From NCBI GenBank assembly GCA_029057985.1, contig JAIDYR010000021.1:1-33861 (forward strand): a stretch of 33,861 nt of DNA. The letters are read 5' to 3'. The notes beneath the pieces were generated by a model that worked only from the letters and a program-made list of their open reading frames with translations, did not search any database and was not told where the DNA came from. The DNA comes from Muribaculaceae bacterium. Its GTDB lineage: Bacteria; Bacteroidota; Bacteroidia; Bacteroidales; Muribaculaceae. Positions 1 to 6,678 of the stretch are shown here, piece after piece (position 1 is the first letter of the stretch; every line of letters begins with the position of its first letter). A program made the position numbers and the translations under genes.

Positions 1-97
1 TCCTTCTTCAAAAATCGAAACTGCCTCAAAATCTGTACATTTTCTCGTTAACATTCTTTAGTAAACTGGCTCTAATTTGACTTCAATAGCTTGGTTA

Positions 98-763
98 TCA
101 TTCGTCAAGGCAATCAAACAGAGATGGCTGACAGGGCTTGAAGGAGCGGCGGTGGTGGGGGGTGAGGCCGAGCTTGATGATCGCCCGGCGATGCTCAGCT
201 GTCGGGTATCCCATGTTGCGCTCCCAGCCGTAGCCCGGATATTCTTCTGCAAGACGGCGCATCAGAGCGTCGCGGTAGGTCTTGGCCAGAATGGAGGCGG
301 CGGCGATGGAAGCGTAGGTGGCATCGCCGTGTACGACGGTAGTGTAGGGGATGTTTTTATAAGCTGAGAATCGGTTGCCGTCGACGAGTATGTGTTCGGG
401 TATTGCGGGTTCGCTTCCTGTGATTTCCGGCAGGTTGGGATAGGGGGAGGGGAATATCCTGAGCCATTTGAGTCGGTCGAGGGCCCGTTGCATTCCGAGA
501 ATTGATGCGCGCAGGATATTGACGCGGTCGATTTCTTCGGGTCCTACCATTACTACACTCCAGGCGAGCGCCTCATCTTCTATTATGGGGCGCAGTGAGT
601 CGCGGGCGGCTTCGGAGAGTTGCTTTGAGTCGTTGAGTTCAGGGCAGTGGAAATCCGGCGGCAGAATGACGGCCGCGCATGCTACCGGTCCGCACAGGCA
701 TCCTCGGCCGGCCTCATCGCATCCGGCCTCTACGACACCTTCTTTCATATACGGGAGCAGCAT
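98..763 (-). CDS. rnhB: Ribonuclease HII
   Basis: This 221-residue protein is a type 2 RNase H, which cuts the RNA strand of RNA-DNA hybrids and removes single ribonucleotides from DNA. The signature DEAGRG lies at residues 16-21, with D16 and E17 as metal ligands. The later segment HGDATYASIAAASILAK is the conserved helix carrying the third acidic residue. The length is normal for a bacterial RNase HII. The first ATG fits the family, since about 15 residues normally precede the DEAGRG motif. The gene lies 19 bases downstream of the polyprenyl synthase gene on the same strand, so the two are probably co-transcribed from the promoter at 1765-1796. Confidence 0.97.
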   Translation of the reverse strand: MLLPYMKEGVVEAGCDEAGRGCLCGPVACAAVILPPDFHCPELNDSKQLSEAARDSLRPIIEDEALAWSVVMVGPEEIDRVNILRASILGMQRALDRLKWLRIFPSPYPNLPEITGSEPAIPEHILVDGNRFSAYKNIPYTTVVHGDATYASIAAASILAKTYRDALMRRLAEEYPGYGWERNMGYPTAEHRRAIIKLGLTPHHRRSFKPCQPSLFDCLDE

Positions 764-782
764 GGGGGAGGCAGAAAAAGGA

Positions 783-1757
783 TCACTTATTTCGTGTGAT
801 TATAAATTCGAAGAGGTCGAGGAAGGCCTGACGCCATTCGGAATCCGGATAGGCCTCGAGCAGAGCTGCTCCACGGCTTTGGAGGTCGCGCATATAGGAG
901 TAGGCGTATTCGACGCCGCCGTTGGCTACTGCGAATTTCACAAGAGATTCGATTTCGGCCGTAGAGAGGTCGCCGCGTCGCAGGAGGGCTTTCAGAGGTT
1001 CGGATTCGTCCGCGGGGGCGTCGGTGAGGGCATAAAGCAGGGGGAGGGTCACTTTCCCTTCGCGGAGGTCGTTGCCGGTAGGCTTCCCGATAGATTCATC
1101 ATCGTAATAGTCGAATATATCGTCGCGGATCTGGAAAGCGAGGCCGAGGAGATGGGCGAATTCTACGAGCGGCGCATATTCTTTTTCGGTAGCGCCTGCT
1201 GTCTCGGCTCCCATTCTGACGCAGTTGAGGAAAAGCGAGGCGGTCTTCTTGCTGATCATGTCGAGGTAATGCTGCTCGTCGAGGTGATGCTCGCGGACAT
1301 TACAAATCTGGTCGACTTCTCCTAAAGAGAGTTCCTTGCCGAGGTCCGAAAGGGCCGAGATGACTGAAATATGGCCTGTCTTTATTCCGGCGGCCAGAGC
1401 GTTACTGACGAAGAAGTCGCCTACGAGGACCGCAAGATGATTGCCCCAGACGGTATTGACAGTCGGGAGTCCGCGGCGCACTGATGTCTCGTCGACAACG
1501 TCATCATGGATGAGCGAGGCGTTATGGAGCATCTCCAGGGCCGCGGCTGCATATAGAGTGTCGGTAGTCACGCCTCCGAAAAACTTGGCGGCGAGCATGA
1601 CGAGCAGGGGACGGATCTGCTTCCCTTTTGTGCGCAGATATCCCGTGACTACCTGATCCATAAGGTCATTGGGAGTAGCGAGACATTCGCGGATGATATC
1701 GTTCATCCGCGAGAGTTCGGGCGCGAGGCGTGATTGTATTTCGTCAAACTGATGCAT
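783..1757 (-). CDS. ispB: Polyprenyl (long-chain isoprenyl) diphosphate synthase
   Basis: This 324-residue trans-prenyltransferase condenses isopentenyl diphosphate units onto an allylic primer to make the side chain of menaquinone or a related lipid. Both aspartate-rich motifs are intact: D85-D86-x-x-D89 and D212-D213-x-x-D216. The residues four and five places before the first motif are small (A80, S81), which in this family allows long products, so a long-chain synthase is inferred. The exact chain length cannot be read from sequence. The reading frame extends upstream to 1787, but that extension runs through a terminator hairpin and the promoter. The ATG at 1757 is therefore chosen, and from it the protein aligns with the family from residue 1. 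RNase HII follows in the same operon. Confidence 0.94.
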   Translation of the reverse strand: MHQFDEIQSRLAPELSRMNDIIRECLATPNDLMDQVVTGYLRTKGKQIRPLLVMLAAKFFGGVTTDTLYAAAALEMLHNASLIHDDVVDETSVRRGLPTVNTVWGNHLAVLVGDFFVSNALAAGIKTGHISVISALSDLGKELSLGEVDQICNVREHHLDEQHYLDMISKKTASLFLNCVRMGAETAGATEKEYAPLVEFAHLLGLAFQIRDDIFDYYDDESIGKPTGNDLREGKVTLPLLYALTDAPADESEPLKALLRRGDLSTAEIESLVKFAVANGGVEYAYSYMRDLQSRGAALLEAYPDSEWRQAFLDLFEFIITRNK

Positions 1758-1764
1758 CAGAGTG

Positions 1765-1796
1765 CAAAAGTAACAATAAATCCCCAATCACGCAAA
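1765..1796 (-). promoter_or_regulatory. Promoter of the ispB-rnhB operon
   Basis: Read on the minus strand, TTTG (1796-1793) is followed after 20 bases by TACTTTTG (1772-1765), an exact match to the Bacteroidetes primary-sigma consensus. The -7 box ends only seven bases before the ATG at 1757, so the transcript should start at or within a few bases of the start codon. The -33 element lies in the loop of the upstream terminator hairpin. Confidence 0.75.
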
Positions 1797-1811
1797 CATG
1801 ATCGGGGATTT
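1778..1811 (-). terminator. Hairpin terminator of the small secreted-protein gene
   Basis: An 8-bp perfect stem (1778-1785 with 1804-1811, AAATCCCC/GGGGATTT) surrounds an 18-base loop. It sits just downstream of the minus-strand gene ending at 1836. T-rich tracts occur on both sides, so it could act in either direction. It overlaps the ispB promoter. Confidence 0.6.
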
Positions 1812-1835
1812 TTTATAGTGTCGAGCGGGAGTCGC

Positions 1836-2456
1836 TTACTTTACCGCTACCTTCTTGCCGTTGACGATATAGAGGCCTTTGGGCAGAGTTGAGAGAGCCT
1901 CGGCAGGAGCGGCGTCGAGTACCTTGAGGCCGGAGATTGAGTAGACGTTGACGAGTCCGTCGGCCGCGATGCCGTCGACGCCGGAATCATCATTAGTGTC
2001 GAAGACGAAGTTGAGGACGAAAGTATCGCCTGACTTGTCGGTGAAAGTTGCCTTGAGGGTCTGGACTTCCTGGGGAAGATTCTCGCCGGCATCGTAGTAG
2101 TTCATGTCGACTTCTACGGTAGCTTTATTTTCAGTGATGACGCCGTTGCCGGTGAATGTCCCGTCGCCGGCGGGGAAGGTATTGTAGCAGTTTCCGCCGA
2201 CGGGGCAAAACATGATGTCGCCACTCGAGGCAAGAAGGTCAACGTTTGTCGGAGCTGCGCTTTCGACCTCAATATGAGTGGCTCCTTTCCATTGGTCGAG
2301 AATGGGGGGAAAATACGTATGATTGAAGTCGGCCGCAGTCACTGTGACAGTGCCGTTGTTTGGGATCGACTTGCCGTCGACGCTGACGGTGATAGCTGCC
2401 GAAGCAGTAGCGGCGCAGAGAGCCATGGCCGCGAGAGTTGCGTAGATTTTTTTCAT
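1836..2456 (-). CDS. Small secreted protein with type IX secretion sorting domain
   Basis: This 206-residue protein starts with a clear signal peptide (residues 1 to about 20: KK, a hydrophobic stretch rich in Ala and Leu, then Ala-Ser-Ala). It ends with about 45 residues (from NVYSISGLKV to GLYIVNGKKVAVK) that match the C-terminal sorting domain used by the Bacteroidetes type IX secretion system. It is therefore expected to be secreted or anchored at the surface. The middle part is beta-rich by inspection and rich in Asp, Gly and Thr, and I recognise no catalytic motif. A -7-like box TAATTTTG lies at 2506-2499 on the minus strand, without a convincing -33 element. The function is unknown. 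Confidence 0.85.
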   Translation of the reverse strand: MKKIYATLAAMALCAATASAAITVSVDGKSIPNNGTVTVTAADFNHTYFPPILDQWKGATHIEVESAAPTNVDLLASSGDIMFCPVGGNCYNTFPAGDGTFTGNGVITENKATVEVDMNYYDAGENLPQEVQTLKATFTDKSGDTFVLNFVFDTNDDSGVDGIAADGLVNVYSISGLKVLDAAPAEALSTLPKGLYIVNGKKVAVK

Positions 2457-2751
2457 GCTATATATGGTTTAAAATATTGATTTTAGGTTTGGATTGCGCA
2501 AAATTAAGAAAAGAAAGCGAAATAAAAAACATAAAATGAATTAAAAATCACCAAACATAGGCAAAATATTTTTCTGAATCAGATTTTTTTTATAATTTAG
2601 GCGTTGCAAACTCAGCGAAAGGCCGGCCGATTGATTTTCAATCTGCCGCAAAGCGCTTCAACCACCTTTTATCTAATTCCCTTGAAAAGCGAAAAACCCC
2701 GACATTCAAGGCCCTTATTGAAACTAAAAAACCATAAATATTACTTTTCGA

Positions 2752-5700
2752 ATGAAAACATCCATGTTTTTTGCGGCTACATTATTAGCTGCGGCCGGAT
2801 TCAGCACCCATGCTGCGACTCCGGCGCCTGAGGTGGTCATTCCAAATCCCGGAGGTAACCTGATTATCAACAACATTTCCGACAACGGATTATGGGGTGT
2901 CTCCGAGAAGCATCTCGACGGGGTGGAGAGCCCCGTAGGAGGCGTTCTGATCAATCTCAACACTCTTGAAAAAGTAGACATCACCAGCCCTACGACATTC
3001 TGCGGCGTGAATGACGTGACAGATGACGGCAAGATCATTGTCGGCCAGTACAATTCCAAGCCGGCCTATTGGCAACCCGACGGCGCCACATGGACTCTGA
3101 TGCCCATACCGGAAGGATTCGACATGGGCTGCCTGAACGCGATCACTCCGGATGGCAAATACAGTGTCGGATATCTGGGAACTTCGGCGGATCCGTATAA
3201 GGCATATCCTGTAATGTACGATATGACGACATCTACTCAGATAGATCTGCCCAACGTGCCTGTCTATGACATGCAGCATATCGATCAGGACCAGAATATC
3301 TTCCTCAATCTTTCCCCCGACGGACGCTATCTTCTGGGCTACATGTCGATGTCTTACGTGCTGCCTCCGCAGCTATGTATCTACGTCTATGACCGCTCGG
3401 ACGACAGCGTCGACTTCATCGGCTTCACGCCTGATCTGGCGAAGCCCTGGACTCCCGACGTCCCCGGCACATTCTTCGTGGAGGGCCCGTCGATGAGCCC
3501 CAACGGCCAATGGGTGACCGGCATCGCATATATGGTGCAGCAAGTGCCCGGCTCCGACTGGCCCGCGGAATCGCGTCATCCTTTCCGCTACAATGTAGCC
3601 GACAAATCCTTTGAGATTCTGACCCAGAATGAGGCTGCCGACGTAGGCTCATTCGCAGTCGGCAACGACGGCTTCCTCTACATGGCTACTCCTGCGGAAT
3701 ACCCTTATCCGACAGCAGTATTCCAGCAGGGAAAATTCATCGTGTCGCTCGATCAGGTATATAAGCAGATATATAACCTCGACTTCGAAGAGGCTACCGG
3801 CATCCCGGTGACCGGTCGCCCGCTTCATACTTCGGCCGACGGCAAGACCGTCATAATGATGCCTACACTCGACACTACCTATATCCTGCGCTTCGGCGAA
3901 GAGACACTTCAGGATGCAGTCAACAAGGTGAAACTCCTCGCCGACTACACTGTCTATCCGACTCCCGGAGCCCAGATGTCGAAACTCAATACCATCACGA
4001 TTACTTTTGAACGTGAAGTGCAGGTGAAGGGTAATTCCTCGAAGATCACTTTCAAGTCGGAGGATGGCTCCAACAGCTGGTCGCCGGTAAGCAGTAATGG
4101 CGTTGTGGTCGACGGCCGCAAGGTCACTCTGACTTTCCGTAGCCGCGATCTCGAAGCAGGAAAGAAATATACTCTCAACATTCCCGAAGGCATGATCGTC
4201 CTGAAGGATGACAACTCCATCACGGCTGATGAAATCAATGTTGACTTCAACGGTCGCGCCAATACTCCGGTCGCAATGGTCTCTTCCGTGCCTGAAGACA
4301 ATGGCGCGGTAGCTTTCCTTGACCTGAGCGCAAATCCGATCACAATCCTCTTTGATGCCGATCTGAAACTTTCAGAAAATCAGACCGGTTTCCTCTACAT
4401 CGACGGAACGGAATTACCGATCACCACAATGTCGATCCTTGCCAACGGCAAGCAGATGTTTGTCTTCCCTCCCGTACGCCAGAATCTTATCGAGGGCGAA
4501 ACTTATACAGTGGTAGTGCCTGCCAACGCTGTGACGGATATCTCAGGCGGCGGCGCCAATGAGGAGATAGTGCTCCACTATACCGGTACTTACGTTCCCG
4601 AACTCAATGCCGATGACAAGTATCTCTTTAATGAGGACTGCGGCACTATGGATAATTTCCTCTTCTATGACGGCGACCATCTGACCCCCGACCCCCTCGT
4701 GGAAGGCTGGGGCTTCAATAAGGATACTCCCTGGTACTACGTGACTGACGAGAACTCTACGGATATGGCATTCGGCAGCCACTCGATGTATAACGGCGGC
4801 GGCAAGTCGGATGACTGGATGATGACACGCCAGATCCATATTCCGGACAATAAGTGCTATCTTGAATTTGACGCGCAGAGCTATCTCTGGGCTACGGACG
4901 ACTATCTGAAGATCTACGTCTGGGAAGCCGATGAGGTCTACAACGTACTTAATGCCAATACCGTCGACCGCATCCGCGAGGAGGGTAAGGTTGTCTTCAA
5001 CGAGAAGCTGACTCCCGGTTCGGATGAGGATGTCCTCGAAGGCGACTGGACTAAATATACTGTGCGCCTGCCCGAATACGCCGGCAAGAATATCTATATC
5101 GCTTTCGTCAACGAAATGGAAGACCAGAGCGCTATATTCATCGATAATATCCGAGTTGTGCATGACATGGCATTCATGACCAAGATTGATACTCCTCAGC
5201 GCGTGGTAAATCTTGATGAGGTAACTATCAAGGGCACTGTCGCTGTGGCATCCGATCTCGATAATTACGATTCCATCTCCATGACTCTGCTTGATGGCGA
5301 AGGCATCGAAGTTTCCAAGATCGAGGAATCCGGTCTGAATCTGACTAATGAGAAGCCTTATTCATTCTCATTCCCGAAAGCTCTTCCCCTGAAGAAGGCC
5401 ACTACTAATAAATATACCATCTCCGTCACTCTGGGTGAAAACACTGCGACTGCGGTAAGCGAGGTGCGCAACCTCGTCTTCCAGCCGAGCCGTAAGATCG
5501 TGCTTGAGGAATATACGGGTCAGACTTGTCCCAACTGTCCGCAGGGCATCCTCGCTATCGAGAATATCCAGAAGCTTTATCCGGGGGCTCTTATTCCGGT
5601 GGCAATCCATACTTACACAGGCGACAATCTCGGCACAGGCCTTGAAAACTACAGCGCATTCCTAAGCCTCAATGCGGCACCCTCCGGGCGTATCGACCGC

Positions 5701-6552
5701 GGCGTGATCGCAATGGCGATGAAGTCGACGGCAAGCGGCAACTATGTATTCTCAGGCGTAGGCGACGTAGATCCCGTGACCGGACTGGAACCCGAGCTCT
5801 GGCTCGATCTCTTCCGCACTCAGATGGCCTCCGCTACGGATGTAGACCTGACCGTCAAGTCTACTCTCGACGAAGCCAATAACTGCATCAACGTGAAGAC
5901 TTCCGTGCGCCCGGCTCTTAACCTTGAGCGCTCTGCTTATAACATCTTCGCCGTCATCATCGAGAATAAGATCATGGGTTACCAGCAGAATAATCTTTAC
6001 TCGATCAAGGATCCGGTGCTCGGTGAATGGGGTGCAGGCGGCAAGTATGCCGCTCCCGTAGTAGTGCCTTACGAAGTCAACGAAGTGGCTCGCACTACAT
6101 GGGGCACTACCTACAACGGTACTGCAGGTCTTATTCCTTCCAAGCTCGTGGCAGGCGAGACTTACGAGGCCAACATCCAGATCCCGCTTTCTTCCAATAT
6201 CTCTAATAAGGAAAATTGCGAGGTTGTGATTATGCTGATCGATGCCGGCTCGGAGCGCGTGGTCAACGCGAATGTCTGCGAGCTTAACGGAGAATCTACC
6301 AACTACAACGGCGTTGACGAAATAATCGCCGGCGGCGAAGGACAGATCGGTATGACTGTAGCAGGCGATCTCCTTATGGTCAATGGCGAGAACTTCAAGG
6401 TAGAGGCCTACGACATCGCGGGTCTGCCCGTAGTCAAGGCTTCAGGCAGCGGCCTCCACGCTTACTCTCTGAATGGCTTCAAGGGTATCCTCATCGTGAA
6501 AGCTGCCGACGCTCAAGGCAACGCTACTACTCAGAAATTCCTCGTGAAATAA
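2752..6552 (+). CDS. Large secreted multidomain protein (propeller-like, Ig-like, Omp28-like CxxC domain, T9SS tail)
   Basis: This 1266-residue protein begins with a signal peptide (about 1-21). Residues 40-380 contain repeated segments of the form 'SPDGRYLLGY' or 'TPDGKYSVGY', suggesting a beta-propeller. Residues 410-610 look like two Ig-like SbsA-type domains. Residues 620-810 (FNEDCGTMDNF, then SDDWMMTRQIHIP, ending in IFIDNIRVV) resemble a cleaved-adhesin or choice-of-anchor jelly roll. Around residue 925 the segment EEYTGQTCPNCPQG carries a CPNC pair as in Omp28-related outer-membrane proteins with a thioredoxin-like fold. The last 80 residues end in a type IX sorting domain. The protein is most likely displayed on the cell surface, and its ligand is unknown. 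A strong terminator follows directly. Confidence 0.9.
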   Translation: MKTSMFFAATLLAAAGFSTHAATPAPEVVIPNPGGNLIINNISDNGLWGVSEKHLDGVESPVGGVLINLNTLEKVDITSPTTFCGVNDVTDDGKIIVGQYNSKPAYWQPDGATWTLMPIPEGFDMGCLNAITPDGKYSVGYLGTSADPYKAYPVMYDMTTSTQIDLPNVPVYDMQHIDQDQNIFLNLSPDGRYLLGYMSMSYVLPPQLCIYVYDRSDDSVDFIGFTPDLAKPWTPDVPGTFFVEGPSMSPNGQWVTGIAYMVQQVPGSDWPAESRHPFRYNVADKSFEILTQNEAADVGSFAVGNDGFLYMATPAEYPYPTAVFQQGKFIVSLDQVYKQIYNLDFEEATGIPVTGRPLHTSADGKTVIMMPTLDTTYILRFGEETLQDAVNKVKLLADYTVYPTPGAQMSKLNTITITFEREVQVKGNSSKITFKSEDGSNSWSPVSSNGVVVDGRKVTLTFRSRDLEAGKKYTLNIPEGMIVLKDDNSITADEINVDFNGRANTPVAMVSSVPEDNGAVAFLDLSANPITILFDADLKLSENQTGFLYIDGTELPITTMSILANGKQMFVFPPVRQNLIEGETYTVVVPANAVTDISGGGANEEIVLHYTGTYVPELNADDKYLFNEDCGTMDNFLFYDGDHLTPDPLVEGWGFNKDTPWYYVTDENSTDMAFGSHSMYNGGGKSDDWMMTRQIHIPDNKCYLEFDAQSYLWATDDYLKIYVWEADEVYNVLNANTVDRIREEGKVVFNEKLTPGSDEDVLEGDWTKYTVRLPEYAGKNIYIAFVNEMEDQSAIFIDNIRVVHDMAFMTKIDTPQRVVNLDEVTIKGTVAVASDLDNYDSISMTLLDGEGIEVSKIEESGLNLTNEKPYSFSFPKALPLKKATTNKYTISVTLGENTATAVSEVRNLVFQPSRKIVLEEYTGQTCPNCPQGILAIENIQKLYPGALIPVAIHTYTGDNLGTGLENYSAFLSLNAAPSGRIDRGVIAMAMKSTASGNYVFSGVGDVDPVTGLEPELWLDLFRTQMASATDVDLTVKSTLDEANNCINVKTSVRPALNLERSAYNIFAVIIENKIMGYQQNNLYSIKDPVLGEWGAGGKYAAPVVVPYEVNEVARTTWGTTYNGTAGLIPSKLVAGETYEANIQIPLSSNISNKENCEVVIMLIDAGSERVVNANVCELNGESTNYNGVDEIIAGGEGQIGMTVAGDLLMVNGENFKVEAYDIAGLPVVKASGSGLHAYSLNGFKGILIVKAADAQGNATTQKFLVK

Positions 6553-6575
6553 CGGCATAAAGCCTATCAGATAAG

Positions 6576-6607
6576 AAAGGCCCGGTCATCGACGACCGGG
6601 CCTTTTG
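6576..6607 (+). terminator. Rho-independent terminator after the large secreted protein
   Basis: A 12-bp perfect stem (6576-6587 with 6594-6605) encloses a six-base loop and runs into a short T tract. It lies 24 bases after the stop codon at 6552. The T tract also supplies the -33 TTTG of the polA promoter. Confidence 0.9.
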
Positions 6608-6635
6608 CTATTTTGACTAAAAATGATTAAATTTG
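6604..6635 (+). promoter_or_regulatory. polA promoter
   Basis: TTTG at 6604-6607 and TAAATTTG at 6628-6635 are separated by exactly 20 bases, a full match to the Bacteroidetes consensus. The start of transcription is expected near 6641, giving a leader of just under 40 bases. Confidence 0.75.
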
Positions 6636-6678
6636 TGGGTATAATCAGACCGCAACCATAATAAAAAATAAGACTGCT

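Noticed and set aside
2717..2749. ATTG, 21 bases, TACTTTTC before the large secreted protein, read as a promoter
   Set aside because: The -7 box lacks the final G, and transcription would begin at or after the start codon at 2752.
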